Positions 24,623 to 33,431 of a stretch of DNA of 64,000 nucleotides are shown piece by piece; the first letter of the stretch is position 1, and every line of letters starts with the position of its first letter. Origin of the DNA: Subdoligranulum variabile (GTDB taxonomy: Bacteria > Bacillota > Clostridia > Oscillospirales > Ruminococcaceae). The position numbers and the translations under genes are program-made. The notes under the pieces are model-generated. The model had not been told where the DNA came from, did no database searches, and saw only the letters and a program-made list of their open reading frames with translations. The stretch covers positions 1 through 64,000 of the forward strand of contig QAKI01000007.1 in NCBI GenBank assembly GCA_003343905.1, read 5' to 3'.

Positions 24623-25600
24623 ATGGCAAAACAGATCCCGGTCTACCTGTTCGTGGGCCAGTTGGAGAGCGGCAAGACCAAGTTCATCCAGGAGACCATG
24701 GAGGACCCCCAGTTCGATTCCGGCGACAAGACGCTGCTGCTGGTCTGCGAGGAGGGCGAGGAAGAATACGACCCCGAACGCTTCGCCTTCGGCGGCGTCC
24801 ATGTGGCCCAGCTGGAGGATAAAAGCGAGCTGACCCGCGAGAACCTGACCGCGCTGGAGAAAAAGTCCGGCTGCGGGCGCGTCATCATCGAATACAACGG
24901 CATGTGGCTGATCCAGGACCTGTATGACGCCCTGCCGGACAACTGGCTGATCTACCAGTGCTTGGCTACGGCGGACGGCACCACCATCAAGACCTATGCC
25001 GGCGACAACGCCATGCGCAGCCTGCTGCTGGACAAGCTGCGGGGCAGCGAACTGCTGGTGGTCAACCACGCCGAACACGTCAACGACGAGGAAAGCCGGG
25101 TGCTGGTCCACAAGCTGGTGCGCCAGGCCAGCCGCCGGTGCGACATCGCCTACGAATTTGCCGACGGCAGCGTGGCCTACGACGACATCCCCGACCCGCT
25201 GCCCTTTGACGTGAACGCCGACGTCATCGAGATCCCGGAGGAATTCTTCGGCATCTGGTATATGGACTGCATGGACGATCCCAAGAAATACGACGGCAAA
25301 ACGGTCAAATTCCTGGCCCAGGTCTGCCAGACCAACCGCGCGGGCAAGAACAGCTTCGTGCCCGGCCGCTTTGCGATGACCTGCTGCGTGCAGGACATCC
25401 AGTTCGTGGGCTTCCCCTGCAAGTACGACGGGTACAAGGGGCTGGAACAGCGCAGTTGGATCACCCTGACCGCCCGCGTCAATGTGAAGTACCACCCGAT
25501 CTATCAGGGCCAGACCCCCGATTCGGCGGGGCCGGTCCTCACCGCCCTGAGCGTGGAGCCTGCCGAGGCCCCGTGCGAGGACGTGGTGATGTTCAGCTAA
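24623..25600 (+). CDS. CobW-like P-loop GTPase fused to a DUF1980/TIGR03943-like domain
   Basis: 325 aa. N-terminal GTPase-like part: Walker A VGQLESGKTKF, GRVIIEYNGMW in the CobW E(P/Y)-x-G position, but no CxCC motif. The C-terminal part (from about residue 225, KTVKFLAQVCQT ... RFAMTCCVQDIQFVGFPCKY ... YQGQTP) matches what I know of the TIGR03943/YcgQ family, whose genes go with YcgR permeases and COG0523 proteins in zinc-related clusters. GAAAGGAA upstream of ATG 24623. It probably works with the preceding His-rich GTPase. Confidence 0.78.
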   Translation: MAKQIPVYLFVGQLESGKTKFIQETMEDPQFDSGDKTLLLVCEEGEEEYDPERFAFGGVHVAQLEDKSELTRENLTALEKKSGCGRVIIEYNGMWLIQDLYDALPDNWLIYQCLATADGTTIKTYAGDNAMRSLLLDKLRGSELLVVNHAEHVNDEESRVLVHKLVRQASRRCDIAYEFADGSVAYDDIPDPLPFDVNADVIEIPEEFFGIWYMDCMDDPKKYDGKTVKFLAQVCQTNRAGKNSFVPGRFAMTCCVQDIQFVGFPCKYDGYKGLEQRSWITLTARVNVKYHPIYQGQTPDSAGPVLTALSVEPAEAPCEDVVMFS

Positions 25601-25650
25601 GGCCGGGCGGCAATAAAATAATATAAAAAGCGTGCAGACGCATAGACGGG

Positions 25651-25689
25651 CAGCGCCCCGGCTCCAAGGAGCCGGGGCGCTGCCTTTTG
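25651..25689 (+). terminator. Rho-independent terminator of the GTPase operon
   Basis: 15 bp stem CAGCGCCCCGGCTCC / GGAGCCGGGGCGCTG with AA loop, then CCTTTTG. Confidence 0.85.
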
Positions 25690-26000
25690 TGGTATTTTGG
25701 GGAAAAATTTCGGCCGGTTGGGCGCCGGGGACGGGAAACAGGGAAGAGCGGGCTGCCCGGTGCGGCCGGGCTGCGATGCAGGGCGGCGCAGCCGCATACA
25801 GATCCCCGCGCCAGGGCGGGGGAAAAAAGGGGGATTGTTTGCGAAATACGGAAAGAGAGCGTGACCGCCCGGCGGGGGCGTTTTGCTGCGCCCGGTGGGA
25901 AAAGCGCGGACGGAAGGAGAGCGGGCCGGGGCTGCGATGCGGGGCGGCGTGTATCCGCCTTTGTGCCGCAGCACGGAATCGGGGAAAAGCCCCGCACAAA
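25690..26000. other. Intergenic, no gene supported
   Basis: GC-rich spacer between two convergent transcription units. Open frames here are Arg/Gly/Pro-rich with no ribosome site. No RNA or repeat from the other families was recognised. Confidence 0.5.
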
Positions 26001-26029
26001 CAAAAAATCCCCGCGCCGGGGCGCGGGGA
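26001..26029 (-). terminator. Rho-independent terminator of the transketolase operon
   Basis: Stem CCCCGCGCC / GGCGCGGGG (26009-26028) with A6 on the plus strand at 26002-26007. Confidence 0.85.
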
Positions 26030-26042
26030 GACAGAAGCAGGA

Positions 26043-27035
26043 TTATTCTTCCTCGGCGGGGGCGTCGGAAGCGGCGGGGGCCGGGTCGTCGGGACGGACG
26101 ACCTCGCGCACGGCGGCGGCGATGGCTTCCGCCGACAGGCCGTAGTCGCGCAGCACCTCGGCCGCGGGGCCGGAGTGGCCGAACTGGTCCTGCACGCCCA
26201 GGCGGCGGACGTAGCAGGGCATCTTCTCGCTCAGGACGCTGCAGACCGCTTCGCCCAGGCCGCCGATGACGCTGTGCTCCTCCACCGTGATGATGCGGCG
26301 GCATTCCCGCGCGGCGGTGAGCAGGATCTCCTCGTCGATGGGCTTGATGGTGGGCATATTGATGACCCGCACATTGATGCCCTGCCGCTTGGCCAGCACG
26401 GCCGCGCGCAGCGCCTCGGTGGTCATCAGGCCGGTGGAGACCACGGCCACGTCGTAGCCGTCGGTCAGCTTTTCGCCCTTGCCGATCTGGAACTGGTAGC
26501 TTTCGGGGTCATGGAACACCGGCGTGGCCAGCCGCGAAAAACGCAGGTAGACCGGGCCGTTATAATTGTAGGCGGCGATCACGGCGGCGCGGGCTTCCAC
26601 CGCGTCGGCCGGGCTTAAAATCACCATGCCGGGGATGGCGCGCATCAGGGCCAGGTCCTCGCAGCACTGGTGGGAGGCGCCGTCCTCGCCCACCGAGAGG
26701 CCCGCGTGGGTGACGGCGATCTTGACGTTCAGGTGCGGGTAGCCGATGGTGTTGCGGATCTGGTCATAGGCGCGGCCCGCGGCGAACATCGCAAAGCTGG
26801 ACACAAAGGGCACATAACCCATCGTGCTCATGCCGCCGGCCACGGCCACCATGTTCTGCTCGGCGATGCCGCAGTCAAAGTGACGGTCGGGGTAAACGTC
26901 GCGGAACCACGCCGTGCGGGTGGATTCCGCCAGGTCGGCGTCAAATACGACCAGATTGTCGGCCCCCTGCTGGGCCAGTTCCACCAGCGTTTTGCCGTAG
27001 CTGTCGCGGGTGGCGATCTTTTTCATCTCAGCCAT
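26043..27035 (-). CDS. Transketolase, C-terminal (pyrimidine-binding) subunit
   Basis: 330 aa. Together with the next gene it makes a split transketolase, moving two-carbon units between sugar phosphates in the pentose phosphate pathway. Motifs: FDADLAESTRTAWF, the catalytic Glu in DCGIAEQNMVAVAGG, THAGLSVGEDGASHQ, then the C-terminal domain with EEHSVIGGLGEAVC. An acidic/Pro tail (DPAPAASDAPAEEE) ends it. The start overlaps the upstream stop by 8 bp. Confidence 0.92.
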   Translation of the reverse strand: MAEMKKIATRDSYGKTLVELAQQGADNLVVFDADLAESTRTAWFRDVYPDRHFDCGIAEQNMVAVAGGMSTMGYVPFVSSFAMFAAGRAYDQIRNTIGYPHLNVKIAVTHAGLSVGEDGASHQCCEDLALMRAIPGMVILSPADAVEARAAVIAAYNYNGPVYLRFSRLATPVFHDPESYQFQIGKGEKLTDGYDVAVVSTGLMTTEALRAAVLAKRQGINVRVINMPTIKPIDEEILLTAARECRRIITVEEHSVIGGLGEAVCSVLSEKMPCYVRRLGVQDQFGHSGPAAEVLRDYGLSAEAIAAAVREVVRPDDPAPAASDAPAEEE

Positions 27036-27897
27036 TGTTGCGCTCGATCTCCTTTTCCAGTGATTCGTAGGCTTCGCGCAGTTCGCTCATCGCCTGCTCA
27101 TACTCTTCGTCATTGGGGGCCTTGCCGTGCCAGGCCGCCTGGTCCTGCATGAAGCTGACGCCCTGCCCCTTGGTGGTGCGCAGCAAAAAGCAGGTGGGCT
27201 TGCCGCTGCCGTGGGACAGATCGAACATCTTGAACGCCTGCTCCAGCTCATAGAACGAGTTGCCGTTGCAGACGATGGTGTTGAACCCGAAGGCGTCCAT
27301 CTTGCGGTCCAGCGGCTCGGTGTTCATGACCTGACGGGTGGCGCCGTCGATCTGCAGGCCGTTGACGTCGATCATGATGCACAGGTTATCCAGCTTGTAG
27401 TGGTTGGCGAACAGGAAGGCTTCCCAGCATTCGCCCTCGTCCACCTCGCCGTCGCCCAGCAGGGTGTAGACGTTGATGTCACTGCCCATGCGCTTGGCGG
27501 CCAGCGCCATGCCGCACGCGGCGGACACGCCCTGCCCCAGGCTGCCGGTGCTCATATCCACACCGGGGACGGTGTTCATGTTGGGGTGGCCCTGCAGGTA
27601 GCTGTTGGAATGGCGCAGCGTGGGCAGGTCCGCCACGGGGAAGAAGCCGCGCTCCGCCAGGACGGAGTACAGCGCGGGGGCGCAGTGGCCCTTGCTGAGT
27701 ACGAAACGGTCCCGGTCGGGGCTCTGGGGCTGTTCGGGGTCTACGCGCATTTCGCGGAAATACAGGTAAGTCAGAACATCTGCGCAGGACAGGCTGCCGC
27801 CGGGGTGGCCGGACCCTGCGCCGTGGGTCGCTTCGATCACGCCCATGCGCACGCGGGTCGCAGTCAGCTTCAACTGCAGCGTTTCCATTTTTGTCAT
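27028..27897 (-). CDS. Transketolase, N-terminal (TPP-binding) subunit
   Basis: 289 aa. Contains GAGSGHPGGSLSCADVLTYL, the TPP-binding motif GDGEVDEGECWEAFLFANHY ending in N-x-DNL-type LDNLCIMIDVNGLQIDG, and TTKGQGVSFMQ. ATG 27897 follows GGAGG; an upstream ATG at 27930 has no site. Its partner subunit is downstream in the same operon. Confidence 0.92.
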   Translation of the reverse strand: MTKMETLQLKLTATRVRMGVIEATHGAGSGHPGGSLSCADVLTYLYFREMRVDPEQPQSPDRDRFVLSKGHCAPALYSVLAERGFFPVADLPTLRHSNSYLQGHPNMNTVPGVDMSTGSLGQGVSAACGMALAAKRMGSDINVYTLLGDGEVDEGECWEAFLFANHYKLDNLCIMIDVNGLQIDGATRQVMNTEPLDRKMDAFGFNTIVCNGNSFYELEQAFKMFDLSHGSGKPTCFLLRTTKGQGVSFMQDQAAWHGKAPNDEEYEQAMSELREAYESLEKEIERNNG

Positions 27898-27963
27898 ATC
27901 AGGTTCCTCCGGTCCGTATACAAAAATCATGCGGCGATTTCACCGCGCAATCTACTACTTTAT

Positions 27964-27991
27964 ATTATACACAAACGCGGGCGGCTGGCAA
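27964..27991 (-). promoter_or_regulatory. Promoter of the transketolase operon
   Basis: Minus strand TTGCCA (27991-27986), 16 bp, TATAAT (27969-27964) with TGTG just upstream of the -10. Confidence 0.75.
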
Positions 27992-28193
27992 GGCAGTTTT
28001 GCAAAAAAAGCGGCTTTCTGTCGTACCGGCGCGAAAAAGGCGCCCTGCCCGCGCACGTTTTGTGCGGAGTGCCGAAAAATCGCCCCCACCCTTTGCCAGG
28101 AACGGCATTTTTGCCCTTGCGAAACGGGGCGAACTGTGGCATAATAGAACCAGCACGCGCCGGACGGCGCGCACGCTTTGGGGAGGGAAAAAT

Positions 28194-28349
28194 ATGCCGA
28201 ACGGGATCTACATTCAGACGGAATACCGCGGCAAACTGATCCGCAAGATCGTGTGCAACGGCGAGGTGCGCTGGTTCATCGGGTCCGACTGCGCGGAGAC
28301 CTATCTGACGATGGACGCCTGCATGGCGGCGATCGACCGCCGTGCCTGA
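28194..28349 (+). CDS. Small uncharacterised protein
   Basis: 51 aa (IYIQTEYRGKLIRKIVCNGE ... TMDACMAAIDRRA). GGGAGGG precedes ATG 28194. A promoter-like TTGCGA-17 bp-CATAAT lies upstream (about 28117-28145) and a terminator follows, so it looks like a real monocistronic gene. No family recognised. Confidence 0.65.
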   Translation: MPNGIYIQTEYRGKLIRKIVCNGEVRWFIGSDCAETYLTMDACMAAIDRRA

Positions 28350-28366
28350 AACCGAAACACGAACGC

Positions 28367-28404
28367 CACCCCGGCCGCGCACTGCGGCCGGGGTGTGCGC
28401 TTTA
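28367..28404 (+). terminator. Rho-independent terminator
   Basis: 12 bp stem CACCCCGGCCGC / GCGGCCGGGGTG, then TGCGCTTTATTT. Confidence 0.75.
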
Positions 28405-28430
28405 TTTACACACCGGGAACGAGGTTGTTT

Positions 28431-29993
28431 ATGCAGAAACCCAAAATGACATGGCGCCACATCGTGCGCAAGGCGCTTTCGCTGGTGTTCAGCCGTCTGG
28501 TGGTCACCGGCCTGCTGCTGCTTTTGCAGGTGGTGTGGCTGTTCTTCCTGTTTTACCACCTGAGCGACTACGCCGACTGGATCAACGGCGTGGGCCTGGC
28601 GCTGAGCTGCATCATGTGCCTGGCGCTGATCCGGCAGGATTCCACTGTGCCGGAGTTCAAGCTGAGCTGGATGATCCTGTTCATGATCATGCCGGTGCAG
28701 GGCGGGCTGCTGTATCTTTTGTGGGGCGACAAACGCCCCGCGCTCTACCTGCGCCGCTGCCTGGAACGGGCCGAAGCCCAACTGGCCCCGCTGCGCACGG
28801 CGGACCCCGCCGCCCAGGCCGCGCTGGAACGCAAGGACCCCCGCGCGGGCGAGACCGCCCGCTATGTGCGGGACTTTGGCCCCGCGCCGGTGTTCGACGG
28901 CACGGCGGTGCGCTACTACCCCAGCGGCGAAGCCATGTTCCCTGATATGCTGGCGGCGCTGGAGAGCGCCCGGCACAGCATCTATGTGGAAAGTTTCATC
29001 ATCGGCATGGGCGAAATGTGGGGCAGCGTGCATGAGATCCTGCGCCGCAAGGCCGCGGCCGGGCTGGACGTGCGGGTCATCTACGACGACGCCGGCTGCC
29101 TGAGCCTGCTGCCGCACAACTATGACGAAACGCTGCGGGCCGAGGGCATCAAGGCGTTTTCCTTCAACCGGTTCGTGCCGCTGCTCAACCTGGTCATGAA
29201 CAACCGCGACCACCGCAAGATCATGGTGGTGGACGGCGCGGTGGCCTTTACCGGCGGCATCAATCTGGCGGACGAATACATCAACAAGCTGGTGCGCTTC
29301 GGCTACTGGAAGGACAGCGGCGTGCGGCTGGAAGGCCCCGCCGCCCGCAGCCTGGCCAACATCTTTTTGACCTTCTGGCGGGCGCACTACCCCAAGGAAA
29401 AACTGGACCTGCCCGCCATGCTGCCCGAAGTGCCGCCCCGCCCCACCGACTGTCTGGTACAGCCCTTTGCCGACAGCCCCGTGGACCGGGAGAGCGTGGC
29501 GAAGAACGCCTACCTGGACCTGATCAGCCAGGCCCAGAAAGAGCTGTTCATCTGCACGCCCTACCTGATCCTGGACAACGACCTGCTGACGGCGCTGCGG
29601 CTGGCGGCCAAGCGCGGGGTGGACGTGCGCATCTACACGCCCGGCATCCCGGACAAGCCCACGATCTTTTTGCTGACGCGCAGCTACTTCCCGAACCTGC
29701 TGCAGGCAGGGGTGAAGATCTACAGCTTCACGCCGGGGTTCCTGCACGCCAAGACCTGGCTGTGCGACGGCCGGGTGGCCGCCGTGGGCACCGTGAACCT
29801 GGACTACCGCAGCCTGTACCTGCACTTTGAGTGCGGCGCGCTGCTGTACGGCGGGCGCGTGCTGGAGGATATCCGCGCCGACTTCCGGAACCTGGAAGCC
29901 CAGAGCCGGGCGCTCTCGCTGGAGGACTGCCGCACGGGCTTTGTGGGCACGCTGGTCAGCGCGTTTCTGCGCCTGCTGGCGCCGCTGTGCTGA
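28431..29993 (+). CDS. cls: Cardiolipin synthase
   Basis: 520 aa, phospholipase D superfamily membrane enzyme that condenses two phosphatidylglycerols. Two N-terminal helices (VVTGLLLLLQVVWLFFLFYH and VGLALSCIMCLALI) and a third (LSWMILFMIMPVQGGLLYLL) precede two HKD motifs: NNRDHRKIMVVDGAVAFTGG and FLHAKTWLCDGRVAAVGTVN. ATG 28431 after GAACGAGG. Terminator at 30017. Confidence 0.93.
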   Translation: MQKPKMTWRHIVRKALSLVFSRLVVTGLLLLLQVVWLFFLFYHLSDYADWINGVGLALSCIMCLALIRQDSTVPEFKLSWMILFMIMPVQGGLLYLLWGDKRPALYLRRCLERAEAQLAPLRTADPAAQAALERKDPRAGETARYVRDFGPAPVFDGTAVRYYPSGEAMFPDMLAALESARHSIYVESFIIGMGEMWGSVHEILRRKAAAGLDVRVIYDDAGCLSLLPHNYDETLRAEGIKAFSFNRFVPLLNLVMNNRDHRKIMVVDGAVAFTGGINLADEYINKLVRFGYWKDSGVRLEGPAARSLANIFLTFWRAHYPKEKLDLPAMLPEVPPRPTDCLVQPFADSPVDRESVAKNAYLDLISQAQKELFICTPYLILDNDLLTALRLAAKRGVDVRIYTPGIPDKPTIFLLTRSYFPNLLQAGVKIYSFTPGFLHAKTWLCDGRVAAVGTVNLDYRSLYLHFECGALLYGGRVLEDIRADFRNLEAQSRALSLEDCRTGFVGTLVSAFLRLLAPLC

Positions 29994-30016
29994 AAACAGA
30001 TGAATACATAACGCAG

Positions 30017-30045
30017 AGCGCGGGCCGCAGGCCCGCGCTTTTTTG
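30017..30045 (+). terminator. Rho-independent terminator of cls
   Basis: Stem AGCGCGGGCC / GGCCCGCGCT with GCA loop followed by TTTTTT. Confidence 0.92.
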
Positions 30046-30073
30046 ATGCGGCAGGATAGGGGGGCAGAATTGG

Positions 30074-30121
30074 TTGACAACGGTACGGATTCGTACTATA
30101 ATAACGGTACGAATCCGTACC
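30074..30121 (+). promoter_or_regulatory. Promoter with paired MarR-type operators
   Basis: TTGACA (30074-30079), 17 bp, TATAAT (30097-30102). GGTACGGATTCGTAC (30082-30096) fills the spacer and GGTACGAATCCGTACC (30106-30121) covers the start site; each is a palindrome and the two are also mirror images of each other. Strongly suggests repression by the MarR protein encoded just downstream. Confidence 0.88.
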
Positions 30122-30138
30122 AAATGAGGAGGGGCACG

Positions 30139-30594
30139 ATGGAACTGCGTGAACAGATGCGGCGGATCAATTCGGATCTGAGCCGGACGATGGACCTGTA
30201 CCGGGTATGGGCCAGGAAATGTGGTCTGAATTACAACACCCTGCTGGTGCTGTATGTATTGGACGATCTGGAGGTCTGCACCCAGAAGCAGATCTGCGAA
30301 TGGTGGGCGCTGCCCAAGCAGACCGTACACGGCATCCTGCTGGAACTGGAGAAGAAAGGATACCTGGAAACCGGGGTAAACGCCGAAAACCGCAGGGAGC
30401 GGCTGATCCGCTTTAGCGCCGATGGGCGGCGGTACGCGCGGTCGGTGCTGGGGCCGCTGCACCAAATGGAAGAAAACGCGATGCGGCGCATGGGACCGGC
30501 GGGCTGCCGGGAATTGCAGGAAAGTGCGGCGGCCTATTGCCGGGCGCTGTGGGAGGAACTGGAAAATGGAGAATCCGCTGGCAAGGAAGTTTGA
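30139..30594 (+). CDS. MarR family regulator
   Basis: 151 aa winged-helix repressor. LNYNTLLVLYVLDDLEVCTQ, ALPKQTVHGILLELEKKGYL (recognition helix) and the wing NRRERLIRFSADGRRYA are standard MarR elements. ATG 30139 follows GAGGAGGGG. It overlaps the efflux pump gene by 29 bp and lies behind the double operator, so it should repress itself and the pump until a ligand binds. Confidence 0.9.
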   Translation: MELREQMRRINSDLSRTMDLYRVWARKCGLNYNTLLVLYVLDDLEVCTQKQICEWWALPKQTVHGILLELEKKGYLETGVNAENRRERLIRFSADGRRYARSVLGPLHQMEENAMRRMGPAGCRELQESAAAYCRALWEELENGESAGKEV

Positions 30595-31897
30595 CCTGGG
30601 GGCGCTGCTGCGCTTTGCGGCCCCCAATGTCCTGATGATGGTCACGCTTTCGCTGTATGTGATCGTGGACGGGGTCTTTATTTCCCGCATTCTGGGGACT
30701 ACGGCCCTTTCCGCCGCGAACATGGTCTACCCGCTCATCTGCCTGGAGATGGCGTCCGCCATCATGGTCGCCACCGGCGGCAGCGCCATCATCGCCAGAA
30801 AGCTGGGCGAGGGCCGGGCGGAGGAGGCCCGGCGGGATCTGAGTTTCCTTACGGCGGTGGTGCTGCTGATGGGGGCGGCGGTCGCGGTGGGCGGCAACCT
30901 GTTTGCCGGGCGCATCGTGGCGCTGCTGGGGGCAAGCCCCGCGCAGTTTGCGCTGTGCGTGGACTATGCGCGGATGCTGTTCTGCTTTGCGCCTGCGTTT
31001 TTCCTGCAGACGGCGTTCCAGACCTTTTTTGTCACGGCCGGCAGACCGGCGCTGGGGCTGGCCGTTACGCTGGCGGCGGGGTTGGCGAACATCGCGCTGG
31101 ACTACGCCTTTATGGGGCCGATGCAGATGGGCATTGCCGGGGCCGCGCTGGCCACCGGCATCGGGTACTGCATCCCGGCGCTGGCGGGGGTGGCGTTTTT
31201 TGCCCTTCACCGGGGCGGGGCGCTGTATTTTGTCAGGCCGAAGGCGGACGGCGGTGTTCTGCTGCACGCCTGCGCCAACGGCTCGTCGGAGATGGTGTCC
31301 AACTTGGCCAACGCGGTCACGACCTTTTTGTTCAACGCGATGTTCCTGCGCTATTACGGCGAGGACGGCGTGGCCGCCATCACGATCATCCTGTATTTCC
31401 AGTACATCTTCACGGCGCTGTACTTCGGCTATTCCAACGGCATCGCGCCGGTCGTCAGCTTCAAGTACGGCTGCGGGGACCAGCGCCAGTTGAAGCAGAT
31501 CTTCCGCAGCAGCCTGCTTTTTATCGTGGGCAGCGCCGTGGCGGCGAACCTGCTGATCCGGCTGCTGGCGCGCCCGGCGGTGCAGGTGTTTGCTGCGGCG
31601 GACAGTGCGGTGTACCGCATCACCATGCAGGGGCTGCCGCTGTATGCGGTGGCCTTCCTGCTCATGGGCGTGGGGGTGTTCGCGTCGGCGCTGTTCACGG
31701 CTTTTTCGGACGGAAAGACCTCGGCGTTCATCTCCTTCTCCCGCACCTTCGTCTTTACGGCGGCGGCTATTGTGCTGCTGCCGCTGTTCTTCCAGGAACG
31801 GGGGCTGTGGATGGCCGTGCCGCTGGCCGAATGCCTGGGGCTGGCGACGGCGGTGGTCTGCCTGATCCGCAAACGGAAGGTGTACCGCTATGCGTGA
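30566..31897 (+). CDS. MATE family multidrug efflux pump
   Basis: 443 aa with 12 predicted helices in two six-helix halves. First-half motif SAANMVYPLICLEMASAIMV with GGSAIIARKLGEG is typical of MATE exporters, which extrude cationic drugs with Na+ or H+. Start at ATG 30566, inside the end of the regulator gene, with GGGAGGA upstream. Translationally coupled to MarR. Confidence 0.92.
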   Translation: MENPLARKFDLGALLRFAAPNVLMMVTLSLYVIVDGVFISRILGTTALSAANMVYPLICLEMASAIMVATGGSAIIARKLGEGRAEEARRDLSFLTAVVLLMGAAVAVGGNLFAGRIVALLGASPAQFALCVDYARMLFCFAPAFFLQTAFQTFFVTAGRPALGLAVTLAAGLANIALDYAFMGPMQMGIAGAALATGIGYCIPALAGVAFFALHRGGALYFVRPKADGGVLLHACANGSSEMVSNLANAVTTFLFNAMFLRYYGEDGVAAITIILYFQYIFTALYFGYSNGIAPVVSFKYGCGDQRQLKQIFRSSLLFIVGSAVAANLLIRLLARPAVQVFAAADSAVYRITMQGLPLYAVAFLLMGVGVFASALFTAFSDGKTSAFISFSRTFVFTAAAIVLLPLFFQERGLWMAVPLAECLGLATAVVCLIRKRKVYRYA

Positions 31898-31952
31898 GGG
31901 CGCCGCGCTGCTGTGCGGCGGGCGTTGGTATCTGCAAAAGAAAGGCTGATCT

Positions 31953-32798
31953 ATGCGTAAGTTCCTGAAAATACCGGCCCTGCTTCTCTGTGTGCTGCTT
32001 GTGCTGCTGGGGGCCGTGGGGTACGCGTACTTCATCGAACCCCGGATGCTGACGGTGCGCGCCTTCCCGGTCGAAACGGAAAAGGAGATCGCCCCCTGCC
32101 GGGTCGTGTTTTTTACCGATACGCACTTTGGAAAATACTACAGCACCGCACGCGCACAGCGCCTTGCCGATGCGATCAACGAACAGGACCCCGACATCGT
32201 CATCTTTGGGGGCGACCTGTTTGACAACTATGGGCGCGACCGGGATCGCCTGGACCTGGAACAACTGCAAGGCGCGCTGGCCGGTATCCGGGCGGAGGGC
32301 GGCAAGTTTGCCGTCTGGGGAAACCACGACTACGGCGGCGGGGCGGCCCGTGTGTACGAGGATTTCATGACTGCCTGCGGATTTGAGGTGCTGAACGACG
32401 AAAGCCGCCTGCTGGACGCCTGCGGCATCCGCATTCTGGGGTATGACGACTGCCTGATGGGCTGGACGGAACCGGAACTGTACACGATCCAGAGTGAAGA
32501 TTTTAACCTGATCGTGGCGCACGAACCCCTTGTTTCCAGCCGGATCGAGGGCAGCGGCGATAATTTCATGCTGTCCGGCCACACCCACGGCGGGCAGGTG
32601 AGCATCCCGTTCCTGACGGACCGCCTGCTGCCCAGGGGATCGGGCGCGTTCCGCAAGGGGTTCTATTCCGCGCAGCAGATCGGGACCGGGACATCCCTGC
32701 GGATGTATGTCAGCAGCGGGATCGGCATGACGCGGTATCCTTTCCGGTTTGGGAACGTGCCGGAGATCGTGTGCGTGGACCTTGCGCCGGTTTCCTGA
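31953..32798 (+). CDS. Membrane-anchored metallophosphoesterase
   Basis: 281 aa. An N-terminal helix (ALLLCVLLVLLGAVGYAYF) anchors a calcineurin-like domain with the full motif set: FFTDTHFGK, IFGGDLFDN, WGNHDYGGG, VAHEP and GHTHGGQVS. YkuE/LpxH-like extracytoplasmic phosphoesterases share this form; substrate unknown. 55 bp after the MATE stop, possibly the same transcript, and followed by a terminator. Confidence 0.9.
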   Translation: MRKFLKIPALLLCVLLVLLGAVGYAYFIEPRMLTVRAFPVETEKEIAPCRVVFFTDTHFGKYYSTARAQRLADAINEQDPDIVIFGGDLFDNYGRDRDRLDLEQLQGALAGIRAEGGKFAVWGNHDYGGGAARVYEDFMTACGFEVLNDESRLLDACGIRILGYDDCLMGWTEPELYTIQSEDFNLIVAHEPLVSSRIEGSGDNFMLSGHTHGGQVSIPFLTDRLLPRGSGAFRKGFYSAQQIGTGTSLRMYVSSGIGMTRYPFRFGNVPEIVCVDLAPVS

Positions 32799-32815
32799 CC
32801 GGCGCGGCAATGTAA

Positions 32816-32856
32816 ACGGCGGAGAAGCCCCGGCGGGGCTTCTCCGCCGTGTTTTT
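32816..32856 (+). terminator. Rho-independent terminator
   Basis: 16 bp stem ACGGCGGAGAAGCCCC / GGGGCTTCTCCGCCGT with GGC loop, then GTTTTTG. Confidence 0.92.
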
Positions 32857-32859
32857 GTG

Positions 32860-33240
32860 GCCCGCAAGGGGGGCGAATGGCCGGAAGGTTCCCACCCCTC
32901 CGTCTGCCTGCGGCAGACACCTCCCCTACGAGGGGAGGCTTTTACTCTACCACCCGTCAAAGGCTCCCCTTTAGGGGCTGCGAAGTCGAGCGCCGCCTGC
33001 GGCGGATGTGGTAAGGCAAACTATCTTTCCCGGCGTCATAATCGCCTTTTCGGCGATTAACTACAGAGGTTCGCCCTTCGCTCATCGCTCCGGTCGTTGC
33101 CGCTTCGCGGCAAGGCAGCGGTCGCAGAATGCAAGCGCCGCACCAAGGCGCGCAGCATGATGCGCGAACCGCAACCCGGCCAAGGCCGCGCAGCGGCCTG
33201 AGGGGTCTTGCTGTCCGGCTGCGCACCAGCTTCCGGGATG
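32860..33240. repeat. Mosaic of palindromic intergenic repeats
   Basis: GTCTGCCTGCGGCAGAC, CTCCCCTACGAGGGGAG, CTCTACCACCCGTCAAAGG linker, CTCCCCTTTAGGGGCTGCGA, GCGCCGCCTGCGGCGG, GCCGCTTCGCGGC and GCGCAGCATGATGCGC-type phrases, the same order as at 8160-8540 but in part inverted. No gene. Confidence 0.8.
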
Positions 33241-33340
33241 TTCCCCCGGCAGGGGCTTGCCCGCCGTTTCCTGTTTGCGCAGAAAAACCGGTCAAAATCC
33301 TTTTACCGGGACTGCCATGGAAAAAAACGGAAAAAAGCTG

Positions 33341-33364
33341 TTGACAACTAATGGTTGTTATACT
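33341..33364 (+). promoter_or_regulatory. Putative regulated promoter of the phage cassette
   Basis: TTGACA (33341-33346) and TATACT (33359-33364) are only 12 bp apart, with the inverted repeat ACAACTAATGGTTGT (33344-33358) between and across them. The spacing is too short for ordinary sigma-A use, so one element may be fortuitous, but the palindrome looks like an operator. Confidence 0.45.
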
Positions 33365-33431
33365 AAGATGGAACCACCAACAAGGAATCCCAGCGCCGGA
33401 ACCATGCACCCTGTAATCAAGGAGGAACGCA

